Positions 27,426-36,810 are shown, numbered from the stretch's first letter. The stretch: DNA of 64,000 nucleotides from Pseudoalteromonas shioyasakiensis (GCF_019134595.1 NZ_CP077770.1:2724501-2788500), one strand, 5' to 3'. The notes: generated by a model from the sequence alone, not told the origin. A program made the numbers and translations.

Positions 27426-27965
27426 TTAACCTCGGTTTAAAAATGACTTAAGTTTAGGCGTTGCATGAAAATAGTCGTCATGAGTTAACGAAATACTGAC
27501 TAACGCCTGGTTTGTTGGGTGGTCTGCCAATTGGTAGCCAAGTTGTTGATTATAGCGGATTGCCGCTGTATTTTCTCGCCTTACTTCTGAATATAACTCT
27601 TTAACATTTAACTCATTAAAAAGATAATCAATCAATGCAAGCGAAGGCGCAAAGGCAATTAAATTACCCAAAAAATGAGTGTCACTGATATAAATACCAA
27701 TTTCAGCGCGGTTGGCGTTTTCAATCGGCTGATCTGACTTAACATTAATCACGCCTATTGGCTGCTCTTTGTAGTAAATAACAAAATGACGTTGGCAATT
27801 ATCAACCAACATATTCTTAAACCAAATTTGGTGATCATCCCATGGGATAGATTGTTGGTTGGTCATTTGCAGACGCACATGTGGCATGTTGCGCCACTGC
27901 CAGACACGCTCACAATCTTGTTCGGTTACCCGCTTTAATGTAACAGCATAATTTGCGATGTGCAT
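27426..27965 (-). CDS. pseH: GNAT N-acyltransferase, PseH-type
   Basis: PseH transfers an acyl group to the 4-amino group of the UDP-sugar made by PseC. The product (about 179 residues from the ATG at 27965) starts with the GNAT pattern ANYAVTLKRVTEQDCERVWQW and has the acceptor-loop RNMPHVRLQM. A conserved C-terminal part follows (EIGIYISDTHFLGNLIAFAP, ELYSEVRRENTAAIRYNQQL). A GTG at 27974 could add three residues; AGGTGA spacing favours the ATG. Because an ACP and acyl-activating genes follow immediately, the donor may be an acyl-ACP or acyl-CoA other than acetyl-CoA. Confidence 0.82.
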   Translation of the reverse strand: MHIANYAVTLKRVTEQDCERVWQWRNMPHVRLQMTNQQSIPWDDHQIWFKNMLVDNCQRHFVIYYKEQPIGVINVKSDQPIENANRAEIGIYISDTHFLGNLIAFAPSLALIDYLFNELNVKELYSEVRRENTAAIRYNQQLGYQLADHPTNQALVSISLTHDDYFHATPKLKSFLNRG

Positions 27966-27966
27966 A

Positions 27967-28707
27967 TTATTCACCTAAGCGCTTTTGATGTACATGTAAA
28001 TTAAGCTGCGCAATAGCTGGATGCTGTGCTAAAAAAGCCATTATATCTTGACTGCTTGCACACAGAAGATCATCAGGGTAGGTAGCAACTAGCGCTTCAA
28101 ACATTGTAAAATCGGCAGGCTCATCAATACATAACCTCGCAGCACTACTGATATTACTCAACGCTTTAAAGTTACCACATTTGAATAACTCAGGATGCTG
28201 ATAGATGTACGGTGTAACGTGCTCACGCTCATAGTCCTTAGTAGCTTGTTTAGCTGCATACCTAAGTGCTGCAACTGACATAATTTCTGCGTCAAATCCA
28301 CGAATAAGATTGCCCGCATTAAGACTTGTATAGTCATCACCTTGCGCTAAGTGACTACTAACTAACTCATCAATCAATTTGCCATCAACTAATGGGCAAT
28401 CAGCCGTCAAACGAATAATACGGTCCTCGTTATCTAATGCTAATTCATCTGCCACTGCGTTGAAACGAAGCAGTACATTATCTTTGCTGCCTCTAATAAC
28501 TATAACGCCTCGTTGCTCGCAAAATGCGACTATCTTATTGTCATTTTCATTCTCGCTGGTCGCAATAACATGCTCAAACAATTTTGTAGCTTGAGTAACA
28601 CGGCTGATGTGGTAGTCAAGTAACGACTTCCCCCCAACCTGTAGCAATACTTTTCCAGGTAACCGTGTTGAATCAAGTCGCGCTTGTGAGCAGGCTACAA
28701 TCTTCAT
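27967..28707 (-). CDS. pseF: Cytidylyltransferase of SpsF type, presumed CMP-nonulosonate synthetase
   Basis: The 246-residue protein has the nucleotidyltransferase start ACSQARLDSTRLPGKVLLQV, LTADCPLVDGKLIDELV, and DYEREHVTPYIY, which place it in the SpsF/COG1861 family rather than with classical NeuA-like PseF. In this operon it fills the step that activates the free sugar as CMP-NulO. Its ATG overlaps the pseI stop (ATGA). The symbol is assigned by role and context. Confidence 0.78.
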   Translation of the reverse strand: MKIVACSQARLDSTRLPGKVLLQVGGKSLLDYHISRVTQATKLFEHVIATSENENDNKIVAFCEQRGVIVIRGSKDNVLLRFNAVADELALDNEDRIIRLTADCPLVDGKLIDELVSSHLAQGDDYTSLNAGNLIRGFDAEIMSVAALRYAAKQATKDYEREHVTPYIYQHPELFKCGNFKALSNISSAARLCIDEPADFTMFEALVATYPDDLLCASSQDIMAFLAQHPAIAQLNLHVHQKRLGE

Positions 28708-29780
28708 TGTGTTACGTACTCTAGTTTCATCGGTGTTCCTTTCGTTAACGCTTGTTTCGCAGGTTTACCAATTAACTCGTCTAAATAACGCGGATGCAAT
28801 CCCAAGCCAGGACGCACAGAACGCAGGTTTTGTTCGGTAAATAACTCGCCCTCTTTAATATCTTCTGCAATATAAAGTGAACGACGAAATGCAACATTAT
28901 CTTGCTCGCTTTTTGCCAGTCTAAAACTAGGCTCACCCAGTGCGCTTTTGGTATTTTTAACCGCAGACACCATGCGAGAAAATTCATTTGGATCTAATGA
29001 AAAAGCGGCATCGACACTTGTTGTATCGTTCGCCATTTTGAAGTGCTTTTCAATAATACTGCCACCTAAGGCAACAGAGGCAATCGCAGCAGTATCCGCC
29101 AAACTGTGATCACTTAAACCCACAGGTATATCTAGATACTGATGTAAATAGGTCAAGGTTGAAAGATTACAATCAGCAATTGGAGTAGGATACCCACTCA
29201 CGCAATGAAGAATAGCTAACTGCGTGCCACCCGCTTCTTTCACAGCAGTGACTGCTTCTTCAATCTCAGCGAGCGTCGCCATCCCCGTCGACATGATGAT
29301 AGGCTTACCCGTTTTAGCAGCGTATTGAATCAGACCAATATCAGTAATTTCGAATGAGGCTATTTTATATGCAGGGCAATTTAAATCTTCGAGTAAATCA
29401 ATTGCTGTTTTATCAAATGGTGAAGAAAACAAAGTGATGCCATGCTCTTTAGCTCGTGCAAATAATGCCTCGTGCCAATGCCAAGGTGTATGTGCTTCCT
29501 CATATAATTCATATAAAGTGCGACCCTGCCATAATTTATCTTTCACAACAAATTCAGGACCATCATGATCCAGGGTAATTGTATCTGGACGATAAGTTTG
29601 AATTTTAATTGCACTTGCACCCGTTTTTGCTGCTGCATCAATTAGTTCAAGTGCTTTATTAATATCGCCACCGTGATTTCCTGAAAGTTCAGCAATCGTG
29701 TAAGGTTGATAATTTTCACCAATATCGACACCATCAATATTGATACTCTTGTGCAATTGCCCAACATCAAATTTTTTCAT
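28704..29780 (-). CDS. pseI: Pseudaminic acid synthase PseI (NeuB family)
   Basis: PseI condenses the 6-deoxy-AltdiNAc product with phosphoenolpyruvate to form the nine-carbon acid. The 358-residue protein has an N-terminal TIM-barrel with YTIAELSGNHGGDINKALEL, ASAIKIQTYRPDTITLD, FSSPFDKTAIDLLEDL and GLSDHS. A C-terminal SAF antifreeze-like domain follows (about 295-358, VAFRRSLYIAEDIKEGE). The sequence IKIQTYRPDTIT and the RTLYELYEEAHTPW block favour PseI over sialic or legionaminic synthases. It is the second gene of the pseG-led operon. Confidence 0.92.
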   Translation of the reverse strand: MKKFDVGQLHKSINIDGVDIGENYQPYTIAELSGNHGGDINKALELIDAAAKTGASAIKIQTYRPDTITLDHDGPEFVVKDKLWQGRTLYELYEEAHTPWHWHEALFARAKEHGITLFSSPFDKTAIDLLEDLNCPAYKIASFEITDIGLIQYAAKTGKPIIMSTGMATLAEIEEAVTAVKEAGGTQLAILHCVSGYPTPIADCNLSTLTYLHQYLDIPVGLSDHSLADTAAIASVALGGSIIEKHFKMANDTTSVDAAFSLDPNEFSRMVSAVKNTKSALGEPSFRLAKSEQDNVAFRRSLYIAEDIKEGELFTEQNLRSVRPGLGLHPRYLDELIGKPAKQALTKGTPMKLEYVTQ

Positions 29781-29804
29781 TATATTACTTCGACCATTAT
29801 TTGA

Positions 29805-30776
29805 TTAATCTAGCGCTTCAATAATGCGCTCTGCTGCCATACCATCAATTGCCTGTTGGCCATAAAGTGACAACTTTCTTTTTTTATCGGCTGAATTAAG
29901 CAAAAATAGAGCCTGTTTTACTACATTAGCAAAGTCAGTCTGCTCATTTCTAAAATCTATGCATTGATAAGCCGCATTGTTTAGTGTTGAGTCTAATGCT
30001 TGAGATTGGTTATCAACCAAAACTAAAGCAATCGTTGGTACGCCTAAATACATTAATTCGTACAAACTCCCCCCTGCTGACGTTATAGCAATATCAGCTT
30101 CACTCATTAATCTAGCTAGATTTGGATAATCAATATGTAATTCAAACTGATCATGTTGCTTTAACCTATTGAGCAAAGTAAGTGTATTTTCTGAACAGCT
30201 ACTACTCACTGCAACAACGAGCTTTGTAATATCATTACTAGCAACAAGTTTTTGGCAAAGCTCGGGAGTCAACATTTTGACATCCGTACCACCTAAACTA
30301 ATAAAAATACTCTTTTCAATAAAGCTTTCGCGCGTCCTATACGATTTAAACTCACTTCTTATTAGCCGATAATCTAAACCTTGTAACACCCTAGGCGCTT
30401 TATGAATTGTATCGACTACATCGCTAGGATTGACGATTAAATCAAATTCTAATTGCCCCTGATATGTGCCATCATCAAATATAACAAGTTGTTTTACTGT
30501 GTTTTTTAACTGAATTAGTGTTTCGCTTGATAGAGCATAATCATCAACAATTAAAATATCGGCTTTTGATAGCATGGTTACAAGAGTGACTTCATCTACA
30601 ACACACTCAAGAACCCCCCCCATCCCGCTGAGTTTACCATGCAACTGTGGGGCTAAATCACGGTAAAAAAGTGTGACCTTATGCTGTTTGTTAAGCAGCA
30701 CTTCGATCAACGCTATTTGTCGCATTACATGCCCATAGCCAATTTGCTGGCTTGCATTTGCATAGATTGCTATCAT
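29805..30776 (-). CDS. pseG: UDP-2,4-diacylamino-trideoxy-altropyranose hydrolase PseG
   Basis: PseG removes UDP from the diamino sugar before PseI acts. The 323-residue GT-B-type protein starts MIAIYANASQQIGYGHVMRQ, the conserved GxGHxxR element of PseG. It also carries VIFDDGTYQGQLEFDLIVNP, FISLGGTDVKMLTPELCQKL and the late motif SAGGSLYELMYLGVPTIALV. It is first in the minus-strand operon, transcribed from the 186-base gap shared with the LicD gene. Confidence 0.9.
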   Translation of the reverse strand: MIAIYANASQQIGYGHVMRQIALIEVLLNKQHKVTLFYRDLAPQLHGKLSGMGGVLECVVDEVTLVTMLSKADILIVDDYALSSETLIQLKNTVKQLVIFDDGTYQGQLEFDLIVNPSDVVDTIHKAPRVLQGLDYRLIRSEFKSYRTRESFIEKSIFISLGGTDVKMLTPELCQKLVASNDITKLVVAVSSSCSENTLTLLNRLKQHDQFELHIDYPNLARLMSEADIAITSAGGSLYELMYLGVPTIALVLVDNQSQALDSTLNNAAYQCIDFRNEQTDFANVVKQALFLLNSADKKRKLSLYGQQAIDGMAAERIIEALD

Positions 30777-30917
30777 ACTGAATGCCTATATTAACTTATT
30801 GAAAAAGTTATAAGTTAGCTTAAATTAAAGTCACTTTATCACGTCGTGTGGCAAGCTTAATAGAGAAACGTGTCCACAACCAGAACCATTAGGCTAAATG
30901 ACCACTTTATTATGGTC

Positions 30918-30923
30918 TATAAT
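30918..30923 (+). promoter_or_regulatory. Candidate -10 box in the pseG-licD divergent gap
   Basis: TATAAT lies 40 bases upstream of the LicD-type gene on the plus strand and overlaps the arm of an inverted repeat (GACCA/TGGTC, about 30900-30917) that could be an operator. No clear -35 is seen, and no sigma-54 or sigma-28 element was found on either strand of this gap. Confidence 0.3.
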
Positions 30924-30962
30924 TTGCTTACAAAAAAACTATAAATACCAAAGAATTATATT

Positions 30963-31850
30963 ATGTCGCACGCTATTTTTATTTTTGGTGCAGGTGAAGC
31001 CGGTAAGGCCGCTTTGAAATACCTGCAAAATGACTTCCAGGTACTGGGCTTTGTTGATAATGACACAACCAAACAGGCTAATAAACTGGCAGGTTTAACA
31101 GTGCATGCGCCAGAAGAATTGCTAAAAATGCAATTTGATTATATTTATGTCGCGAGTGAGTTTTTTGAACAAATTGAACGCCAACTACAAACTGAATTAG
31201 CAATTAATGTAAATAAAATACGTATCCTCCCTGCACATGCAATCAAAGGAATTCAATTAGGTAATACAGAAGCCAACCAAAATGCTCTTAAGTTACTTGC
31301 GATAGTGACAGAGACATTAAACAAAGATAATGTCGCATATTATGTCGATGCAGGAACTTTGCTCGGTATAGTTCGAGATAATGCGCTTATCCCATGGGAT
31401 GATGACTTAGATATAGCCATAAATAGCACAGACACAGATAAGTGTTTTCAATCAATTACCTCCCTGCTTGAAAGACTAGAGCTAGAATTTAATACACCTT
31501 GGGAGCTCTTTATAAATAAAGCGCGTAATGACTATAACAGTATCCATAAAGGTGATTGCGCTTCATTTAAGTTAAGACCAATCAAAGCTCAGCGCAAACT
31601 TGCACAACTTGACGTTTTTATTAAATACGTTGATGAGGAGCTAATGCATTATGTTATTTCATCGCGAGGATTTACTATGCCTAGTTCACACCTTTTAACT
31701 ACAGAAAAATACCAGTTTAATAATATCACTCTCAACTTACCCTCTAATGCGACAAGTTACTTAGCAACACATTACGGTGACGATTGGCAAACCCCTAAAA
31801 AAGACTGGAATTTAAGTATGATCAAAAGTGCAACAGTATTTGAGAGTTAA
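30963..31850 (+). CDS. LicD-family phosphotransferase with N-terminal Rossmann-like domain
   Basis: LicD proteins transfer phosphocholine, glycerol-phosphate or ribitol-phosphate from a CDP-donor to a sugar. In this 295-residue protein the LicD catalytic core begins at about residue 110: YYVDAGTLLGIVRDN then PWDDDLDIAI with the metal-binding Asp146-148 and Asp150. Residues 1-95 are a separate GAGxxGK Rossmann-like domain (AIFIFGAGEAGKAAL, LGFVDND, PEELL, YVASEFF) of the kind also found in the next-but-one and third-following genes. A cytidylyltransferase gene 3 bases downstream would make the donor. The likely job is adding a phospho-polyol to the flagellin glycan. Confidence 0.82.
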   Translation: MSHAIFIFGAGEAGKAALKYLQNDFQVLGFVDNDTTKQANKLAGLTVHAPEELLKMQFDYIYVASEFFEQIERQLQTELAINVNKIRILPAHAIKGIQLGNTEANQNALKLLAIVTETLNKDNVAYYVDAGTLLGIVRDNALIPWDDDLDIAINSTDTDKCFQSITSLLERLELEFNTPWELFINKARNDYNSIHKGDCASFKLRPIKAQRKLAQLDVFIKYVDEELMHYVISSRGFTMPSSHLLTTEKYQFNNITLNLPSNATSYLATHYGDDWQTPKKDWNLSMIKSATVFES

Positions 31851-31853
31851 TTA

Positions 31854-32312
31854 ATGAAAACAATACTTACATACGGCACCTTTGATCTTTTTCACATAGG
31901 CCATCTCAACTTACTGAAGAAACTTAAAGGTATGGGAGATCGTCTTATCGTCGGCGTATCTACTGATGAATTTAATTTAGAAAAAGGCAAACAAAGTATT
32001 TATAAATATCAGGATCGTGCCGATATAGTAGCTGCACTTGAATATGTTGACTGTGTAATCCCAGAACATAGCTGGAAACAAAAAGTACAGGATATTCAGA
32101 AGTATAATGTTGATGTTTTCGCAATTGGGAATGACTGGCAAGGTAAATTTGACGAATTGAAATCGTATTGCGAAGTTATTTACCTGCCTAGGACTGAAAA
32201 TATCTCATCAACCGCAGTGAAAGAAAGTATAAACGCACTAAATGCTGCAAAAATTGATGAATTAAAATTTGCTTTAGATAGCATAAAAACAATAATTTAT
32301 ACCATTGAATAG
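31854..32312 (+). CDS. Glycerol-3-phosphate-type cytidylyltransferase (TagD family)
   Basis: A 152-residue nucleotidyltransferase with the HxGH motif (His14-Gly16-His17 in YGTFDLFHIGHLNLL) and the second family motif RTENISST near residue 120, as in TagD/GCT enzymes that make CDP-glycerol. CDP-ethanolamine or another CDP-polyol cannot be excluded. It has a C-terminal extension of about 20 residues. Tight coupling to the LicD gene (gap 3 bases) suggests it produces that enzyme's donor. Confidence 0.85.
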   Translation: MKTILTYGTFDLFHIGHLNLLKKLKGMGDRLIVGVSTDEFNLEKGKQSIYKYQDRADIVAALEYVDCVIPEHSWKQKVQDIQKYNVDVFAIGNDWQGKFDELKSYCEVIYLPRTENISSTAVKESINALNAAKIDELKFALDSIKTIIYTIE

Positions 32313-32324
32313 TGAGAACTAAAT

Positions 32325-34628
32325 ATGTCACTGTCAGACTTTTATTTAAATAGTGATTTTCGTATAAAAATTTTAAATGCAATCAAAAATGATGCAATTG
32401 AGTTTGTATCTTTTGATATTTTTGACACTCTTGTAAGAAGAAACTGTAATAAACCGAGCGATATTTTTACTCGAATAGCCGAAAAAGCAATTTTAGAAGG
32501 TATTTTAATTAATTGTGATTCAGACTCTTTTCGAAATAGCAGAATCTACTTCGAAAAAAAAGCTAGGCTGAATAGCACAAATCAAGACGTAACTCTTCAT
32601 GAGATTTACGCAAATTCTCCATATCCAAAAAAAACACAACAAGCATTAATTGAAATAGAAAAAAGAGCCGAGCTTGAATCTTTATCTTTAGATCCTATCG
32701 CATATAGGTTAGTAGCTGAAGTAAGCAAGTCTAAGAAAATAATTGCTATTTCAGATATGTACTTAGACTCTAGTTTTATTTCAGGGTTATTATCTAAGCT
32801 ACTCCCCAAAATACATTTCTCACAGATATTTATCTCTAGTGAAACAAAACTAACAAAAGCATCAGGGGACATGTATTCCCATGTATTGAACGAGTTAAAG
32901 ATAAATGCTAAAAACTTAATTCATATTGGTGATAATGTAAAATCAGATTTTAACAATGCCATCGAAATGGGAATTAAGGCTTTTCATTACAATAGCCCCA
33001 GCTGGTTAGAGAGGGCTTTTAAAAGAGAGAATATTTTCCAAAACAAATACTCTACCTTTATTCAAAAAGCAAGAGTTACAGCATCGCTACTTTCACCAAA
33101 TAACTATAGCCATGAAGAGACAATGGCATTTCTTAATGGTTGTGCTATTCATGCCCCAACTATCGTGGGTTTTGTAAAATGGATCAGAAAGGAATCTGAA
33201 CTTAGAGGTATTGAAAAACATCTTTTTTTAATGAGAGAAGGTGAAATATATAAAAGAATTTTTGACTACTTTTTCGAAAAATCTAACAGTGAGGTATTGT
33301 ATGCCTCGAGGAAAGCGACATATTTACCTTCCATTTCTACAGAGGAGCTAAATAAAGAAATCTCAGAAGTACTTTCAAGAAAAAACTATACTGTTAAGAA
33401 TTTAGCTCAAGATTTATATTTGCCAACTCAAATGATTGAAACTTTGGAATCAATTGCAGGTGAAGAGATTCAATTTATTACGAGTGATATACAAAAAGCC
33501 AAAAAGCTAAGAGAAGCACTAGAGCAAAGTGAAATACAAATTCTTGAAAAAATACAAGATAAAAAAGCTATTTTTAAAGCCTATACTAAAGAGCATTTAA
33601 ATGGTCAGTTACCTGCTTTAATAGATTTTGGTGCTGGAGCAACTATTAATTATCAGATAACAAAAGCTCTAGAAGAACCTGCGATTCATCACTTCTTGTT
33701 TTATGCTACCGATAGAGCATATAGCAGAACACATAAGCTGAGCCTTTCATCATTTCTGCCTCTAAATGATGATACTCGTAAAAATATTAACTATTTATAT
33801 AGAAGCCCTGAAATATTTGAGTTTTTCTTAGTTGGAAAAAATACAACAACCTTAGATTACGAAAAAGTTAACGATACAATAAAGCCTGTTTTATGTACAA
33901 ATAAAACATCACCTTATAACAAAAAGTTAATCGATGCTTTCAACCATGGCGTAGATTGCTATATCGCTGCAACAAATGCATTTGATCATGATGAAGGTTC
34001 TGTAGAAGCCAGATTAGCTGCTATCTCAGTACTAACTCGACAAGTAACTTTTCCTACCTTGGAGGAAGTACAATTTTTAGGTGATTTAGGTCATAATGAT
34101 AACTTTGGTGCAGACAGCCAATACAAGATTATAGAAGAGGAAGAAATAAACCAAGTATCAAAGCTAGGCATTCATGAGTTCTGGAAAGAGCATAAAACTT
34201 ACAAAGGCACTCTATCTCATCGTATCACTTGGCCACATGGTTTAATAACAAAATTAGAACATGACTATTTAGCAAAAAATGTTTTCCTTTTAGAAGAAAA
34301 TGAACACAAACATGCTGAATCTCTGTTAAAAATAGCAGCACAACTTCCTCCTTTAAGAAATAAAACGGCGATTGTTTATGGCGCTGGAGAATTTTTTGAT
34401 GAATTAGAAATATTATTAGATTCAGAAAATATTAAAATTGAATTTTTAATCGATAAAAAAGCAACATTAGGTAGCTTTACCAAAAGAAACTATAAAGTTA
34501 TCAGCCCAGAAAATGCAAAAAAAATGAATAAAAACAATATAATTGTTGCATCTGAAGCTTTCCTTGATGAGATTAAACAAAATATTAACTCTCTCAACAT
34601 CTGTAATGGAGTTATAATTACATGTTAA
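32325..34628 (+). CDS. Large HAD-superfamily multidomain protein
   Basis: The N-terminal 230 residues of this 767-residue protein form a HAD fold: nucleophile loop FVSFDIFDTLVRRN (Asp31, Asp34), ISDMYLDSSFISGLL and HIGDNVKSDFNNAIEMGIKA. The central part (about 250-670) is unassigned, with MREGEIYKRIFDYFF and LYASRKATYLPS, a pattern seen in large HAD-type proteins of surface-polysaccharide loci. Residues 679-767 are a Rossmann-like GAGE domain (AIVYGAGEFFDELEILL, FLIDK, SPENAKK, IIVASEAF) shared with its neighbours. Phosphatase or phosphoglycosyl activity is possible, but the substrate is unknown. It overlaps the next gene by 7 bases. The DNA is visibly AT-rich. Confidence 0.75.
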   Translation: MSLSDFYLNSDFRIKILNAIKNDAIEFVSFDIFDTLVRRNCNKPSDIFTRIAEKAILEGILINCDSDSFRNSRIYFEKKARLNSTNQDVTLHEIYANSPYPKKTQQALIEIEKRAELESLSLDPIAYRLVAEVSKSKKIIAISDMYLDSSFISGLLSKLLPKIHFSQIFISSETKLTKASGDMYSHVLNELKINAKNLIHIGDNVKSDFNNAIEMGIKAFHYNSPSWLERAFKRENIFQNKYSTFIQKARVTASLLSPNNYSHEETMAFLNGCAIHAPTIVGFVKWIRKESELRGIEKHLFLMREGEIYKRIFDYFFEKSNSEVLYASRKATYLPSISTEELNKEISEVLSRKNYTVKNLAQDLYLPTQMIETLESIAGEEIQFITSDIQKAKKLREALEQSEIQILEKIQDKKAIFKAYTKEHLNGQLPALIDFGAGATINYQITKALEEPAIHHFLFYATDRAYSRTHKLSLSSFLPLNDDTRKNINYLYRSPEIFEFFLVGKNTTTLDYEKVNDTIKPVLCTNKTSPYNKKLIDAFNHGVDCYIAATNAFDHDEGSVEARLAAISVLTRQVTFPTLEEVQFLGDLGHNDNFGADSQYKIIEEEEINQVSKLGIHEFWKEHKTYKGTLSHRITWPHGLITKLEHDYLAKNVFLLEENEHKHAESLLKIAAQLPPLRNKTAIVYGAGEFFDELEILLDSENIKIEFLIDKKATLGSFTKRNYKVISPENAKKMNKNNIIVASEAFLDEIKQNINSLNICNGVIITC

Positions 34629-36808
34629 AGTTTGATAATGAATTAGAAAAAAGAACATTTCTATTTGACCCTCTTTCTGTAGTTGATCTCAGGAAAAAAT
34701 CAATAAATGAAGGCTTATATGGACCATCAATTCATATTATTAATAACATTGATAAAATTGAAGAAACTTTAAAATTTATCAAGTCATTAACAGAAAAAAC
34801 AAGAGTAACTCTTACACTTATTAATGAAAACTCTAATGTTAAAAAAGAAGATATAGAAACTATTCTATTCAAAAATTGTTTCATTAAATCATTTATTGAT
34901 TACTCTTACTTTGACTATCAAGAAATCCAAAACAATCAAAACTTTTTAATAGGAACATATAACTATTTAGGAAATATACATAACGCAAAAAAAACATATA
35001 ATTGGCTTATAAATAATAGAGATCTGCATATGGATATGCTAAGAGAGACAGGGCCAAGATCTGACGCTCATACATATAGATATGTATGGGCATCGAATTA
35101 TATAAGAGAATCTGACTCCGTAATGGACTGTGCTTCTGGCTTAGGTTACGGCGCTTACTTAATTTCTAAACTATCAAAATCAAAAAGTGTATTAGGTCTT
35201 GATATTTGTAGTGATAGCGTTAACTACGCTAATCAAACATATGGTTCTAATGACTTATCATTCAATTGCTTTGATTTGGATAATGTAGCAGCTGCGAACT
35301 TTCCTAAAGCTGATTGTATTATCTCATTTGAAACTATCGAGCACTTAAAAAACTACGACAATTTTTTCAAATTCAGCTCAAAACACCTAAAGCCAGATGG
35401 AAGATTAATTGTCAGCGTACCCTATATGTGGGTAGATGAAAGCGGCAAAGACCCAAACCCTTATCATTTTCACGAATTTGATTGGCTGAAACTTAAAACT
35501 CTTTTTCTTTCTTATGGTTATTTAATTGAAAAAAGATATTCACAAACAGCTCCTGGAGGGTTTAAGTTAGCAAACGCTTTGAGGGAGTTTATTGAAATTG
35601 ATCCTGAACGTGGCGAGCTTGATACCGAGTGGGTTTTAGTCGTAGCAACCCCTGACTTATCTAACCCTATTTGGAAACATAAGCTAAATGAAACAAAGTA
35701 CTTAAACCCAGAATACGATTTTAAAGAAATACCTAAATATATAGATTTCGCCAACTCAGAATGCATCCCATGGTTCCACAGGCAGATTATCCAGATAGGC
35801 CAACGTATTGCAAGTGACGATAAAAGAAAAAACTATGGCGAGGAATTACTAAGACTAGATCTTTCCATCTGTGATAAATTAATGCTTAACACTGTAATTG
35901 GCTATTCAACAGTAGAGCCACCTACTGAATGGTTCGAACAAAACTTACAGCTCTTGGAATTAGCTGAAAAGCAATTAAAAACTCCGTTTTTGCTAAGGTG
36001 GTCTATTTCATTACGTTATCTAATTGGATATAAGCTGTTTAATGATAAAAAACTTTCTGAAGCTCAACAAATCTTTAGTCAGCTAGAAAATATCGAAGTT
36101 AGTGAATTTACACCTCTACTTGTAACAAAGACAAGCCAGTCATCAGTGTTTTTAGCAATAATATGTCTTTACAAAAATGATGTAAAAACCGCCACTTCAC
36201 ACTTAGAAAAAGCTCGAATAAATACAATTAAAAAAATAGAAGAATTAACTACAGAAATAAAAAATAATAATGATAAAAAAGCTCCTTTCCTGTGGACAGA
36301 AATGGCAGAGATAATGGATTTAGGAGATAGTATTAATCGATGCATAATAACATTAGAAAAAGATAACCTCACAAAAGCAAAATTAAATATAATAAAAATT
36401 ATCAATTCTCGGAGGTTCGGTTTATTTGATTTAACAGAAAAATTATTGAGATTAGTAAAAAACAAAGGAAGCTCAAACTTCGAAAAAATTTTCAAGGTTA
36501 TAGAAGCTAATATCATAAAAAAAGTTCAAAGCATTAGACCCGAGAAAGTTGCATTTTGGGGCATATCCCCGCTTTCAAAGCAGCTAGAAAGCTCATTAGC
36601 AGATTGTATTAAAAGTAACTACTTTTTCATCGATAGCACACCTGAAAAGCATTCTGAAGCGAGTTTAGGAAAAAAAATACTAACTCCGGAAAAAGCATTT
36701 TTAGAAAAACCTGATTTAATTATCATTTGCTCTGTCGCTTCTGGTGAAAAAATAAGTAATTCAATACCAAAAAATATACCTAATATTTACATAAACATTA
36801 AAGGTTAA
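34622..36808 (+). CDS. SAM-dependent methyltransferase with C-terminal Rossmann-like domain
   Basis: In this 728-residue protein, residues about 145-300 are a class I methyltransferase. Motif I is MDCASGLGYGAYL (169-181), then VLGLDICSDSVNYA, a post-motif SFETIEHLKNYDNFF, and LKPDGRLIVSVPY. The N-terminal 100 residues and a helical stretch at 380-630, possibly repeat-like, are unassigned. Residues 640-728 form the same 89-residue accessory domain that ends the preceding HAD protein (KVAFWGISPLSKQLESSL, FFIDS, LTPEKAF, IIICS). The acceptor is probably a sugar of the flagellar glycan or an intermediate; this is inferred only from context. Confidence 0.75.
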   Translation: MLKFDNELEKRTFLFDPLSVVDLRKKSINEGLYGPSIHIINNIDKIEETLKFIKSLTEKTRVTLTLINENSNVKKEDIETILFKNCFIKSFIDYSYFDYQEIQNNQNFLIGTYNYLGNIHNAKKTYNWLINNRDLHMDMLRETGPRSDAHTYRYVWASNYIRESDSVMDCASGLGYGAYLISKLSKSKSVLGLDICSDSVNYANQTYGSNDLSFNCFDLDNVAAANFPKADCIISFETIEHLKNYDNFFKFSSKHLKPDGRLIVSVPYMWVDESGKDPNPYHFHEFDWLKLKTLFLSYGYLIEKRYSQTAPGGFKLANALREFIEIDPERGELDTEWVLVVATPDLSNPIWKHKLNETKYLNPEYDFKEIPKYIDFANSECIPWFHRQIIQIGQRIASDDKRKNYGEELLRLDLSICDKLMLNTVIGYSTVEPPTEWFEQNLQLLELAEKQLKTPFLLRWSISLRYLIGYKLFNDKKLSEAQQIFSQLENIEVSEFTPLLVTKTSQSSVFLAIICLYKNDVKTATSHLEKARINTIKKIEELTTEIKNNNDKKAPFLWTEMAEIMDLGDSINRCIITLEKDNLTKAKLNIIKIINSRRFGLFDLTEKLLRLVKNKGSSNFEKIFKVIEANIIKKVQSIRPEKVAFWGISPLSKQLESSLADCIKSNYFFIDSTPEKHSEASLGKKILTPEKAFLEKPDLIIICSVASGEKISNSIPKNIPNIYINIKG

Positions 36809-36810
36809 AA

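Noticed and set aside
30963..31250. LicD N-terminal domain as a separate gene
   Set aside because: The frame runs without a break into the LicD core and no internal ribosome site and start were seen, so it is one fused protein.
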